Shown: positions 12,501 to 27,500 of the stretch, piece after piece
How positions within the stretch are numbered: position 1 is the stretch's first letter
Layout of the letters: each line of letters starts with the position of its first letter
DNA from: Sipunculus nudus
Taxonomy: Eukaryota; Annelida; Sipuncula; Golfingiida; Sipunculidae
Assembly (NCBI GenBank): GCA_026874595.1
Contig: CM049311.1
Coordinates: 58,116,453-58,180,452 of the forward strand
Length of the DNA: 64,000 nt
Reading direction: 5' to 3'
Program-made: the position numbers and the translations under genes
Notes under the pieces: generated by a model
What the model saw: only the letters and a program-made list of their open reading frames with translations
Databases searched by the model: none
Told to the model about the DNA's origin: nothing

Positions 12501-15500
12501 GTCTCAGAGGAGTTCTCCGGAAAGGAACGCGGCGGTGGAACCCGGTCAAAAACATAGTATCCGCAAAACTTCGTTTTGGCGGATACAATAAAATTTTGAT
12601 TGGTCTTACTCTGATAATTTTTTTTACTACAGATTATGAAAAAGCCCTATTCTTGAGACTTCAATATAAAGAGATGTCAGTGATTTTCTTAGGTTAAGAC
12701 ATTTGCTTAAATATATCACCATTCTGCTGAAAAAAAATGTATTTAACATATGATAATGGATGATCTTTGATTGTTTTTCACAAGGTGCCCTTGCAATTTG
12801 AGACCACACAATCAGGTCAGTTAATCATACATGAAGCCTGTAAGGTTGTGTGTTTGCTATTCTGAAAAGTACAACAATAGTCAGCATAGCATGAAAACAA
12901 AATCCCTGCATTTTTCAGGACATTTTAATTTTCAGACTTATTTTTCAAGAATTCTTCCTGATGCATTTGCATGTTTTTTTTTCAGTCAATATCCACATAA
13001 AAGTCAACACAGGGAATCACCCAGTGGTTACACTGTTTGGACATGTTTTAAAACATAACAGATGGCAAAAGATGACATGTGGCAAAACTAAACATACATT
13101 GAAATTAAACATGTGGCAAAATTTATCATACTGACCAATGTCTGAGCTTTAACAAATTCCCCAAGTTTTTCCTGATGAGGTATTTTATTTTTCAAATTCT
13201 CCATGTTTTTTTCTGGCTGGAAAAAAGGAATTCATTTTCCAAATTTCCACTGATTTTCAGGATGACTGGGAATCCTGATCCCTAACAGAGGACATAAAAC
13301 ATGTATGTAGGTCACTGTAGCAATATGATTACTGATACCAGCTTCTGTGGCTCAGGGGTAGTGCACAGGACACTAAGCTGGGAGACCATGAGTTTAAATG
13401 TCAGCCGAGGCGGTAAGATTTTTCACCGTCTGCCCCCACCCAGGGTGAGGGTTCTGCAGGCTTAATGGGAAGGCTGTGCCCAACGGCCATGTTTCACTTG
13501 CAAACCAGTTGACCTTTCAGGTGTTCCTTGGTGGTATGACCAAGCAATGGGGCGATTACGCACACAGGGCCTGCAGATGCAGCAGTCACAGGGCAAGGAT
13601 GTAAAATGAGCAGAAGTGTGTGATACTGCCCTGTCACATAGTTTGAAACCAGAATGGAATTCTGCAGATGTACATGCATGTAGTTAAGTTAGCATTAAAA
13701 AAATGGAGGAGGTTATCTCCAAAAAAAAATTGTGAATACTGATGAGTCACTAGTACCAGCCTGACCTCATCCATCTGATCCAGGTTATTCTGCTTCTTGT
13801 TCTCTCCATCTTCCTCATCCTGGGCTTCCTCTTGCTGCTGCTGGTCCTGCTGCTGTTGCCTGCTGTCATCTCCATCCTCTGGGTTGTCGTCCTTGGCGAC
13901 CAGCTCTGGCTGGCTCTGTTTCCCAGCTCCAGGCCCCTCTTCATCCTTGGTTTCCTGCACATTCAGTACAACATGTTGTCAATCGAGGTATAGTGTCAGA
14001 AAAGGCTTAACAAAAATGTAAACATAGTGTGCCAAAAATTCATTTTTCTCAAAGACAAAACAAAGAGGAAAATAATAAAACATGACAGAAAAGTTAAATG
14101 TATTTTAATATTTTAAGAATAACAGTGGGATGGTGTTCTCTTTGACATAAAAGTTAATCCTCTCATCATACTATACATTCAAAATATTAAAATCATTGTG
14201 TACTGACATTAATATTTCTAATATATATCATAATAAACATTACTGACCTGAGTATTTGCAATTCTTATTTACCATACATAATTTACCATAATAATAATAA
14301 TAAAAAATATAATAATAATAATAATAGTAATAATAATAGTAGCAGTAGTACTAATCAATATCAGTATTATCATCAACAGACCTTATCTTCTTCTTCATCC
14401 TCCCCATCACTTCCCCACAGCTGCTCATCTAATTTGTCTGCCTCCTGCCCTTCAAGGTCACCCATCTGCTTGTCAAGGTCATTTTCATCCATCTCGTTCT
14501 CAGAATCAGAATCATCATTACCTTCTGAAAGTCAGAGAGTAGTCAGGAATAATCATCAATATAGTGGCTATAAGGTCTAATCAATGATCCATTCATATAC
14601 TGCACACCTGATAGTTCTTGTTAAAATTCGATATGTATTTTTCTTAGATTAAAAAGTAATTTAACCTTGAAGCACAAGCCATTCTGAAAACCCTATCTAT
14701 AATGTGACCAGATAAATTGCCCGGAACTGAGAAAGTTTAATTTCAGTTCTGGACCACTTGATTAAAAAAAATACTGCAAAAACAACACAAATTAAAACCA
14801 TTTTCATGGCACGCTATACCCAAAAAATAATTGTATGTTTTTTTGGGTCAACAAATGTTGAATGTATCACATGCTCTGTCATCATACTTGTGACTTTTTA
14901 TACATTGTATATATATTTATCCAGATTCCTGTGGAATAATCATGATATTTTCTCTATAACTGCCCACCCTGACCTGTAGCTTGCACATCTTCTAATTTTC
15001 CCTCAAAGTCTTCATTCATCTCAATGGCATTTTCCTCTGGCTGAATGTCTGGCTGCTGTCCACCATCTTGTTTCTCCTCCTCCTCTCCTTCTTTCTTTGC
15101 CTCTTGGAGCTGCAGATACCATAAAGTATATAAAAGATGCTCAGGTCTGTATCAAATGAAGATAAAATGTCCACAAATTAGTTTATGTTCTCAAATACAA
15201 TAAAAAAATATATAAAATATGCTCAGGCCAATATAAAATGAAGATAAAATGTCCACATATTAGGTTATGTTTTCATCTACTTTGTTGCTTTGACTGTTTG
15301 TTTGTTAAATAGTTTTTAAGAGACTTCTAAAAGAGGTGGTTTATCCTGGTTATATGAAGGCCTGATAAATTTTGTTTTGATATGAATCAAATACATATTC
15401 ATGAATTTTCTTTACCTGATGAGCCCTGCTATATTTAGCTTAATAATACTTGGTTCAAAGATATGCTTCTGTCTCCTTTTGGGCAAAAGGAAGGTACCTG

Positions 15501-18500
15501 TGAAGACTCATTATACTACACTTAATATTGCTAGATTCCAATGGATTCTTAAGTGAAGTAAACCACTTAGTCCATGGAATCTGTATCTTCAGTTCTGAAA
15601 AGGTGCTTAACTGAGACACTGTCTGCCTTCTGCTTATTCCTGACGCCCACATTTTACAAATTGTTATGTTTGCAATTCCAAGCACCTATACAAAATCTGT
15701 TAGCATTTTTGTGAGTGTGTGTTAACATGTGCATGTGTGTGTGTCTGTGAGCCCCACCTGGTCTTCATTCTCTATCTGGTCACTGACGTCCTTGACCCCT
15801 TCACCTTCACCCATGCCCCCTCCTTCAATGTCCTTGAACTCTGTGGCCCCATCTTCCATCATTTCATCAGAATATTCAGCAGGCAAACAGAAACCCTGTG
15901 TTTCAGAAAGACTAATTATACTGTAATCAATCATAATTTATATTCTAAATTAAAACAGAACCTAAAACAAGAAATTGCCAAACAATCTCAGATGTGTTTA
16001 GTGATAATTAAATTGATAACTCCCTGAATAAAGAAAACTATCAGAATTATAAATAGTATCCAGCGCTACTGACAAATTTTAAAATGCATCATCTGTAAAT
16101 GTTAGTTTATTTTTACAAATTTTACCTTCTGGGCCAGTTCAGCAAATATTGCCAGCAGTACAGACAGCAGTTTGGCTGATGTTCTCAGGGCTGCTATGCT
16201 TTTAGTGAGGTAATACTGCACTAGGTGGCAGTACTGGTTCAGCAGTGGCCATGCTCCTCTTAGTGCATGTATCATCTTGGTAGCAGCTGCCTGGTCAGTA
16301 TCAGTCAGCTCCAGTAAATGTACCACGTCATGTTTTACTAGTGATGTGATCTGTAAAACCACGGTATATCCCTTTTAAATTATCAGTTTATACATGTAAC
16401 ACAGTGAAAAACAAGCTGGAATGATCTGAAGAATCAACTCCACAAGACACATTCAGAGTCCTACAGTCTGATGTTTCACCAACAGAACATGCTTCAAATG
16501 CAAAGCCAGTGGAAACTTTGTCATATCAGTTTTATATTTACAATACAACCATTAAGTTCTTCAGCTGAGAAATTATGCTTGTATACAGGACTACTTACAT
16601 AAATTTCTATGGAGTTAGAAAAATCTAAAAAATATTAAAGCATTTTATAAATGGCCAAAATTTATGTGTAGTCACTTAATTGTCAGATACAGACAGGCCT
16701 TTTTACCTTTGGTGAATACTTATGAATTATATTACAAACAACTTTTTATTAAACTTCGGTATTTATTCTGATTTGAAATTCTTGTGCCGTTACACTAGAA
16801 TGTTGTCTTATCTGTCCCATATACATGAATTTACTTTATTTTCCAGTACAAGCCAATTACCTTAAATTTTGTTGTTATTCCTCTGTTGTACATGTGACAA
16901 GAGAACAGAAAATGAAATGAACATATTCCCAGGGTCTTTACAGGTACTCTATCATGGTATCAAACAGATACTCTGTTACCTCAATGAAAAATTCAGTTAA
17001 TAAACATTTTGTAAGCCATCCTTAAAAGAGATCAACTTAATCTTTCACAGTATAAATTATAGAAAGCATATCCATATAAATATATTTTCTTCTTACCTTA
17101 TCCAGTTTCAGATGTTTGATATCCTTGTTGAGATCTGATTGGATATGGGAGGTCAGGTGACCTTCTACAAGCCCTGTCTCCTCCTCTTCCTCCTCCCCAT
17201 CTTTTTTCTCTTCAGCATCTTTTCTGCTCTCATCAGCATCTGACTTCTTCATCAGCCTCTGCACCACCAGCAGCACCTCTTTCACCAGCTTCTCTGCCTG
17301 GACAGCACCTGGGCTGCTGGGAGCATCTGTAGCAGCATCAACAGTGCTGGATTCATCTCTGATACTGCTGTACCAGCCTTCATAGGAGGCTGCAGTAGAC
17401 TGGAGGTCTGCCCTCAGTAGAGACAGGGACTGGCTAAGACTACTCCCTTCTCCTGTCTCTGGGTGCTTAAACATTCCATCTATTTTTGCCACTCTGTTAG
17501 ATACACTCATAAACCTTGTAATAGTTTCGGCCTGAAATTTCCTCAAATCCTTCCTGTAAAATAAATAAGATTTTTGTTTTGTGATTGCAAGATTCAGCAA
17601 GAACAGTTTATATAAATTCCAAATCTTGTGAGAAACAATAAATTTATACAACACAATCAACGGATAAATTCCATTTATTGTATTCCTTGTGGAAACATGA
17701 AATACAAATATGTTTAAAAAAGATTCATGATAAAGCAAGATTATCATTATAATATACAAACTAGAAATACTTCAAAATTAGAATACAGATGTGAGAATTA
17801 AACATAACAAGCAAATTCGTCGAAATTATGTCCCCCATTTCCTCCTCTTGTCCCCTGCTTGCCTTCTCAATATGTTTCAGTTTTTATTTCCCCCTGAAGA
17901 GGTCTCCACATGTCATAGTGGCTGTGTTTAAGTTTTCCTTTTCCCCTGAAGATGTCATAAGTTTTGTTGTGAATTGGAAACAAAAGGGGAAATTTTTGTT
18001 TGTTTTGAAGCTGTTGATAATAAATTTTCAGACAGACACTCCAAAACCAATACCAACCGAGATATGTATGAGAGCAATCACTGAGCAAAATTTGATTTAA
18101 TTCAGATAATAAAAACCTGATAGATGGACAGAGAGACAGACAAATGTAAAAACCCAAATCAGTGTCCCCTGTTGCACAGCAGGGGACGACATTCTTCCCT
18201 ATGAAGTGATAACTAGCCTGATCGGATGTTATTTTTCTATGATTCTAGTCCACCCTAACAATCTGACATATTTCTTATATGACCAGTTTTGACAGTCAGG
18301 TTTCCAAATGCCTTCTCTTGCTTTGTCAGAGGTTCCAATCTTCCCATATTTCCACACGTTCACCTAACTCGAGGTAAAATCATACAACTATATGTACAAA
18401 AATAAACTCTGTTAACACTTTACTCACCAGGTGACCATGTGAAACTTGCTTTGTTTCTCTCCTATTGACTGTTTGCACTGCTCCAGATCTGACAGTGTTT

Positions 18501-21500
18501 CCTAAAATAAATTTTTAAAATATCAATAATTTTCATTGGGTTATATGACAACTGATCCATTTTTTCTGGATATGAAGTAAATAAACAAACTATAGTAAAA
18601 TATTCTAGGACACGAAGGAGTGTCATGATGTCACTTAATCATGCAGGCCAGAGAAACCTTAAAGCAATCAACTGCCACAGTAATTTACTCAATTTTACAA
18701 CCCATTTAATAGTTGGTTCTCCAAATTTAGTGAAATTACTATGAATTATCATTGCAAAGTGCACTTAAATCATGATTCATGAAAATAGATGCAGAAGATC
18801 AAAAATAATTTTACCTGAAACAATGCTTTAGTTTCCGTCCATGTTTCATCTTGGTTTCTGACTTTGGCAGCAGGTGGCAGCATATTCTGCGGAAACGGTG
18901 TTGGATAAGTTGCCCCATCTGTTGGGGCAGGTGGACAACACTGCCAGAGTGTCAAGTGCTGTTCAATACACCAAATGGCCTGGCAGGTTTGGTCAGACAG
19001 TTGTCTCTGTTGGAAGAAAATTACCCTAAACTACCACAAAGAACAAACAATTTTATGAAGAACTGCGTGATCTTATGATTAACCAAACCCCACAAGAGTC
19101 TGAAATGAGTATTCAAGCAAGCGATTTCTTTTTCATACATTACCAGAGTCTGAATTCAATACTGCAGTACCACTCAAGTTATCCTATATTTTGTGTATTC
19201 CAGTAGATATTATGTATGTTTCTGACTGAGCCTGGATCTAACAAATCAAAGTGAACATGCTAATACTTAATACTGCCACAGAATTAAAATCTTATCGAAA
19301 AATTGTCAATAAATGAAATAGTCAAAATTTACAAAAATACAATGACTCTTTAACCATTAAAGAAACAGGAAGTTTAAGGATTCATCTGCTTGAAAAAAAA
19401 CAACAAAATAGCTTGGATAGTTGTTTCAGTTAATGCGCATGCACATAATTTCAAGAGATATGAGTGAGTTAACGGATTGTCTATTAAAACAAATTGTGCT
19501 TCATTTTGACATCAAAGAAGAACAAATTTAATACTGGACTGCATAATTTAATGCTGAACTGAGTTAGTCTGCAGACTCATGGAGGATAAATTAGCAACAC
19601 TGACCATCCAGGCTATGGCTGCCTGCTGAGGTGGTAGTGTCTCCTCTCTGTCTTCTCCCGAGTCCTTGTCTTTATACGACTTGACTGAGGCCACTGCCTG
19701 ACGCAGATTATAAAACAATCCAAACTGCTCTGAAAGGTGGCACCACTGGTCTAGAACAGAGGTCATCAGGTGCTCTGTGTATCCTCTGCATCGGCTGATA
19801 TTAGCAGCTCCAAGTTCCTATCAAAAGAACCAGCAATCTTAATACTTATCTGACTTTATGAAGATGAAAGAAATGATATGTTGAAGTATGATTTCATAAT
19901 ATCTGATAACTTAATAAAGCTGCACCAAATTTGGAAACTATGTTGATTAACATTCAGTACAAAGCTTTCATTAATTAAGGAGGCTTTTAAATAAATACAG
20001 CTATATTTGGGGCAGAATTTAAGTTATTTTTAGGATGATGGCTTTCATATAGAGAAATCTCATCAAGTCAAAGTGTAATTGACAAAATATTCCAATAAAA
20101 TTCAGATCAAGACTGAAGACTTTGAATTCAAGAAGCATTTTGATGAACATATAAGGAGAAGAACACACCAACAGCTCAACAAGTTTTATTTTTATTTCTG
20201 TACCTGTGATGGTGAGAGCAGAGCCGTGTGGAACAGAGCTTGTCGTGAGATACAGCGAGTATAATAGTCACAGCAGCCATCCCACTGTGCCTTCATCTCA
20301 GTGTCACATCTGTCAATCATGAAACATGAAAATGGTAAATTATGATGTTAAACCCATTCATATATAAGTAGTTTGATGCCCTGTGTTAAGAGGCTACATC
20401 AGCATGGCAGTAAACTATCTTACTATAGGAACTCAAAAGAAATATCAAAAATATTATTTACAGAGTAAATTTTATAAAGGTATGTCCATGGCCTGCTGAT
20501 GACACTCCCTACTTAATGAGAATGAAGTTGACCACATCACAAAAATTGTATGTTATAATTAAACATTTTAAATTTAAAGATGTTACCCAAAAGACAACCT
20601 GTACGTTGTAGTTAAGAATTCAGAGCAAACATTACAGGTTCTATCACGAGGAGGTCATGTTTCCATTAATGCCCTCGACTTAGCTAGGCACTTGTAGCAC
20701 TTAAGTCCAATACCTTAACCACTTGACTAAGCCCTATTCCCTTACTATGGAGTACACTTTCTTACCTTGTGTTCTGAATCTGCTTCAGACTGGCAGACAC
20801 ATCCAGAGGGTCCATCAACATAGGTCCAGTGTCTGACTTCTCTTCCACCATGGTCAGTCCTTTACGATAGGACAGCCCTAAAATCACAAAATAATAAAAT
20901 AATTAAACGGAATCCAAAAGAGATAAAAATTTGGAAAATTATCAGTAAATCTTGAATGGTCATTAAACCATGGACTTATGAGTTTGCTTTTCAAGTCAAA
21001 CATTTATTTAACACATGCAAAATAATGTAAATTTATTAAGAGTGCTAACTATTAATTGAATTTAGATTACATACTCCTGGAAGTATGGTAATTATCATTT
21101 CATTCAAGTAATCATGTATAAAGATATTTATGTTACTGATGAACTAATATTTAGATAAGTATCAAAAATGTGGTTGCCCCATTTACAGATCTATTAGCAA
21201 TTTAACAGTTATCTCACATTTCTTTGATTTAATTAAAAAAACAAAGCAAATTTAACAAAACCCAGAGGTCAACTTTTGGGCCCGCCACCAGATCATGTGA
21301 CATAAACTAACCAATCAGAGTGAGGTATTTAAACAGGTCAGCCAAAGACTTTCTCTTCCTCATGTGGATCAACTTGGCTTCTTTCTTCTGCTTCTCTTTG
21401 TCTTTGATCTGAAAAGATGTGAAGACAACATTCACAGAAACAGGAACTCTTAACTCATTTAAAATGAGGAGGTAAATGTGAATCAAAGAAAACCAATGAA

Positions 21501-24500
21501 TTTCAATGACAATTGATTTATACAGCACAAACTATAAAGATGAAATCCTCTGATTGCAATAATCATATTTGTAATGATTAAAATTCTGCCAATATTTCAT
21601 AGATAAGATAAGGTGAAGTTAAGATAAAAGTGAAGATAAAATGCCAACTCACCTCAGTCAGAGTATCCTTCTGTAGCTCATGTACTGTCTCAATTATATC
21701 TCCTGAAATCAGCAGTACCATTAATGATAAGCAAATAATGTATATGTTCCCCTTGAACCACTATATAAACAATTGCAGCATGTAAATGATGGTGAAACTG
21801 ATTAGCTATTCATTTATTTATGGATGCATGATTATATCAGTTATTGCATATTAATAAATCCATTAGCATGTTTGTTGAAAATTTGACCACATGAATACAA
21901 GCATGGCTCACACAGGTTCCAGGATGAGGGATGAGAGCCAACTTGTACGCAATACAGGAAATGATTCATGAACATAGAGACAAATTTTAAGTTTGGTTTG
22001 TGAGTTCACATGTATTCTTTTGTGTTAATTTGTCACTCATAGCCTAATGTTCAGATTAAGGACTGTTGACCAAATATCAATGCAAGAGGATGAATGACTG
22101 TTGCAGTACATTCCCCAGTATGGCTTGTATCATGATTAAAACTAGACATTTCTTGGCACCGCAGGTGCCAGAGTATCCCCAGACATAGTACGGCCCCTCT
22201 TTAAGAATAGGCCCCCATTTTTAGCTCCTGTGACCTTCACCTTTGACCTTGTGACCTCAAAATTGATAAGGGTCTTACTCTCTTGGCAGGTAAACTATAT
22301 GTGCAAGATGAAAGGTCTGAGATGAAATGTTTGGCTGAAAATGCATCAACAATCTTTTTAAAGATGTATCCTGTGACCTTGACCTTTGACCTCATGACCC
22401 CAAAATCAATTGAGGTCTTGCTTTTTCCAATGGGACATATACAAGTCAAGTTTGAAATCCATACATCAATAAAAGCAGGAATTATCATCCAGAAACTAAT
22501 TTTTGGACAGATGGCTCCTGTGACCTTCACCTTTGGCCTTGTGTTTGAAATCCATATGGCTATCAACACTGGAGATATCATAAGAGGTGTGTGATTTCAC
22601 CAAATATGGACACATTAAAGGTCAAGGCCACTCTCATGGTAAAGGTCATGACCCAAATGTAAATAGACCTCATCCCATAACCAATCTCTCTACATATGCA
22701 TTATATGAAAGAAATCTGTCCATTAGTTTTTGACTTATAATGCTCACAGTGCTGTCAAGTTGCCCTTTTTAAGATATTCATGATTTTATGTTTTTCACCA
22801 AATATGGGAATATTCAAGGTCAAGGTCACTCTCATAGTCACGGTCATGACCCCAAATCAATAAACTGCATTCCAAAATATCCAACATTTGAAAAAAAAAT
22901 TAAATTTAAAAAAAAATAATTTAATTTAAATTAAATTTTAAAATTAAATTTAAAATTAAATATACCTCATTCCATAAACCATATCTATATACATGCATAA
23001 CATGAAAGAAATCTGTCCATTACTGTTTGACTTATAATGCTCACAGTATATACTGTCAAGTAGCAACTAGATATTTCTTGGCACTGCAGGTGCCATAGTA
23101 TCCCCAGACAATTAATCCCCCCCCCCCTTTTAGAATAGGCCCCCCATCTTCAGCAACAATTAATATCAGACCACACTCATAGAAAAGGTCATTCTCATAG
23201 AAAAGGTCATGATCCAAATTTCAATATACATCATCCCCTAACCCATGTCTATGTATATGCAAGAAATCTGTCCATTAGTTTTTGACTTATAATGCTCACA
23301 ATACTGTTAAGTGGCAATGATGGGGTATTAAATGGCACGAAAACAAGTAAAAGAATAACAGGTGGCACCACCTGTTTCCTGTACATGACAACACTATCCA
23401 AGATCTTTGTTCAAGTTGATTTTTGGACCAATCAATGCATCCCTTATTGAGAAATTAATGATTTTGTGTGATTTTCACCATATATGGCAATATTCAAGGT
23501 CAAGGCCACTCATTGGAAAGGTCATGACCCCTAATCAAATAAACATTATCCTATAACCCATATCCATGTATATGCATAATATGAAAGAAATTTGTCCATT
23601 AGTTTTTGACTTATAATGCTCACAGTACTGATAAATGGCAATGATGGGGTATTAAACGGCACAAAACAAGTAAAAGAATAACAGGTGGCGCCACCTGTTT
23701 CCAGTACATGACAATACTTTCCAAGATCTTCGAACATGTTGATTTTTGGACCAATGCATGCATCCCTTATTGAGATATTAATGATTTTGTGTAATTTTCA
23801 CCATATATGGCAATATTCAAGGTCAAGGCCACTCTAATAGGAAAGGTCATGACCCCAATTTATATATACATCATCCCATAACCCATGTCTATGTATATGC
23901 ATAATATGAAAGAAATCTGTCCATTAGTTTTTGACTTATAATGCTCACAGGTTATAAATGTACTGTTAAAAGGCAATGATAGGGTATTAAACGGCACGAA
24001 AACAAGTAAAAGAATAACATGTGGCGCCACCTGTTTCCGGTACATGACATTACTATCCAAGATCTTCGGTCAAGTTGTTTTTTGGACCAATGCATGCATC
24101 CCTTATTGAGAAATTAATGATTTTGTGTGATTTTCACCATATATGGCAATATTCAAGGTCAAGGCCACTCATTGGAAAGGTCATGACCCCTATTCAAATA
24201 AACATTATCCTATAACCCATATCCATGTATATGCATAATATGAAAGAAATTTGTCCATTAGTTTTTGACTTATAATGCTCACAGTACTGATAAATGGCAA
24301 TGATGGGGTATTAAACGGCACAAAACAAGTAAAAGAATAACAGGTGGCGCCACCTGTTTCCAGTACATGACAATACTTTCCAAGATCTTCGAACATGTTG
24401 ATTTTTGGACCAATGCATGCATCCCTTATTGAGATATTAATGATTTTGTGTAATTTTCACCATATATGGCAATATTCAAGGTCAAGGCCACTCTAATAGG

Positions 24501-27500
24501 AAAGGTCATGACCCCAATTTATATATACATCATCCCATAACCCATGTCTATGTATATGCATAATATGAAAGAAATCTGTCCATTAGTTTTTGACTTATAA
24601 TGCTCACAGGTTATAATGTACTGTTAAGTGGCAATGATAGGGTATTAAACGGCACGAAAACAAGTAATAGAATAACATGTGGCGCCACCTGTTTCTGGTA
24701 CATGACATTACTATCCAAGATCTTCGGTCAAGTTGTTTTTTGGACCAATGCATGCATCCCTTATTGAGAAATTAAATGATTTTGTGTGATTTTCACCATA
24801 TATGGCAATATTCAAGGTCAAGGCCACTCATTGGAAAGGTCATGACCCCTATTCAAATAAACATTATCCTATAACCCATATCCATGTATATGCATAATAT
24901 GAAAGAAATTTGTCCATTAGTTTTTGACTTATAATGCTCACAGTACTGATAAATGGCAATGATGGGGTATTAAACGGCACAAAACAAGTAAAAGAATAAC
25001 AGGTGGCGCCACCTGTTTCCAGTACATGACAATACTTTCCAAGATCTTCGAACATGTTGATTTTTGGACCAATGCATGCATCCCTTATTGAGATATTAAT
25101 GATTTTGTGTAATTTTCACCATATATGGCAATATTCAAGGTCAAGGCCACTCTAATAGGAAAGGTCATGACCCCAATTTATATATACATCATCCCATAAC
25201 CCATGTCTATGTATATGCATAATATGAAAGAAATCTGTCCATTAGTTTTTGACTTATAATGCTCACATGTTATAAATGTACTGTTAAGTGGCAATGATGG
25301 GGTATTAGACGGCACGAAAACAAGTAAAAGAATATTAGGTGGCGCCACCTGTTTCCGGTACATGACAATACTATCCAAGATCTTCGGTCAAGTTGATTTT
25401 TGGACCAATGCATGCATCCCTTATTGAGAAATTAATGATTTTGTGTGATTTTCACCATATATGGCAATATTCAAGGTCAAAGCCACTCTCAAAGGAAAGG
25501 TCATGACCCCAATTTTAATATACATCATCCCATAACCCATACCTATGTACATGCATAATATAAAAGAAATCTGTCAATCAGTTTTTGACTTGTGATGCTA
25601 AAAGTACTGTCAAGTGGCAATGATGGGGGTATTAAATGGCACAAAAACAAGAAAAGGATACTAGGTGGCACCACCAGTTTCTGGTACATGACATCACTAT
25701 CCAAGATCTTTGTCCAACTTGATTTTTGGATAAATCCATGAAAGATCTCTTGAGATATTTAAGAATTTGTGTGATTTTCCCAAAAAATGGATCTATTCAA
25801 GGTCAAGGTCACTCTCCTAGTTAGGGTCATGACCCCATTTTAAATAGGCTTCGTCCTCTCACCTATATATTTAAATGTGTCAAGTTTGAAAAAGATCCTT
25901 GAAATATTTTTTGAGTTATTGTGTCCAAAAGAAATCTCTGCGGCGGCGGCGGCGGCGGCGCAACCTTCCCTAAACCATAGTATCTCCAGACTATGTCTGG
26001 CAATACAATTAGGCTTACCAGTCCAATATGAATGTCTACTGAGTCAGGTATTCACAGCTATTACGTATACTGAAGTGGTCATGAGCTAGGTCTCTTCTAA
26101 TGCACCTTTCCTTAAACAGAGCAGGTCTATCTGTCAGCTTTACTGCCTGTGATGTTAAAACTCAGCAAAGTTTACAACCTTCTTCACTACCATTGAGGAG
26201 CTAAATCTGCTTGTGATGGAGTGGTTTTACTGACTGGTAAGCTGATCCAAAGTGATGATGTGGTAACAGTATGTATAATCTGCCTGTGATGGAGTGGTTT
26301 TACCAACCAGTAAGCTGATCCAAAGTCATGATCAGGTCAGAGTATGGCTTCTGTTGTAAGATGCTCCTACAATGTTTCCTCATCTTCTGATACAGGGTTG
26401 GTAACCGTGGCAACACACCTGTTGATGATTCCAGGTCTTGGATTTCAGCCATATGTTGTGTCAGCTGGAATAACAACATCATTATCATCTTGTTGATGCT
26501 GATTACATTTGCTGCATGCGTTTTGTTTAAAACATTCAACTAAAAGTGGTATAAAAACCAGAAAACTGAATGCTCAACAGAGCAGTGCAGAGTTTCCCTT
26601 GTTACAGAGATCATGTATTACATCACTTCAGCATTTGACCATGTTTTTGTAAGGATTAATGAGGTTACAGTGAGTCTGAGCTGGTAGATGGTAATATGTT
26701 CACCAGTTCACTATGATATCTTACTATTAGTGGGAACAGCCCCCAAATAATTACTAAATATGTTGAAAACACCTGAAATGTAATAACAAAGAGCAATGTC
26801 CCATCTTCCAATCTTTATTTTATGTGCTCACTATTTCAACATATGTGAAATATCAAAATTATAAAATACACTAACATAGCAGAACTAATGTATACTCAAA
26901 GAAACAAAGAATGAAATATACTGAAGTTATTTTTCCCAATGAAAGAGAGCCAAACAAGAACTTACTTAACTTATAAACAATATAAATAATTCCTAATGGA
27001 CAAAAAGGTTTATTGTTATGATATAAAAACTAATAACAAATTTGAATTGTAATGTATACTGACTGACTAGTCTAATTATTGTTACCTTTTTGTCACAGAT
27101 GTAAAGAGATAAGTCCTGATCAGGTGTGGTGTGACCTCTGACCTCTTCTGACCCTGTGACATCTTCCATGTCCTTTGTGTCTATGAAGAGCTTGTTTGCT
27201 GGTTGCTGTAGGACTGTGGTGAAGGCTTTTATGTGCTTGTGTAGGGTCTTGTGGGTCTTCTCTACAGCTTGTTTCATTGCCCAGAAATTCAAATCATTCC
27301 AACGGGCTATCTTTACATAACCCTGCAAACAAATAACAGAATCTTTAATGTCAATCACATTATCATACACACTTATGTAAACTATAGATACATGAAAGGC
27401 TCCCTCTGTTCACATGAACAATTCTGATCACAGGATTCAATAAGTCTATCACATCATGATTTACTTTGCTTATTGGATCACATAATCAACAATAAGTTTT

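Larger units (their letters stand above)
22141..26006. mobile_element. element B: Helitron/Helentron-like, with a second head at 23066
   Basis: Left end ACTAG (22141), hairpin TGGCACC-gca-GGTGCCA (22154-22170), then GTATCCCCAGACATAG (22173-22188). A second, similar left head begins ACTAG at 23066. Core is AGGTCA-rich units of about 330 bp, with GGTGGCGCCACC or close variants at 23361, 23684, 24022, 24343, 24679, 25001, 25339 and 25665. A (CGG)n run at about 25938-25958 precedes the right hairpin GTATCTCCAGAC-tat-GTCTGGCAATAC (25980-26006), which matches the left subterminal repeat. One right end and two left ends suggest one copy inserted in, or read through from, another. Confidence 0.65.

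Noticed and set aside
13341-13415. Functional tRNA gene
   Set aside because: A box is good but B box and arms do not form an intact cloverleaf; better read as a tRNA-derived SINE.
13797-14021. Ser/Cys-rich plus-strand frame
   Set aside because: Antisense shadow of the Glu/Gln-rich exon w42.
23546-25055. Three identical 63-codon minus-strand frames at 659-bp spacing
   Set aside because: They are copies of one chance frame inside the higher-order repeat of element B.
26304-26307. Donor GTAAAA for exon w29
   Set aside because: Closer to consensus, but it would shift frame and hit a stop in exon w30; the GTTGGT donor keeps phase.
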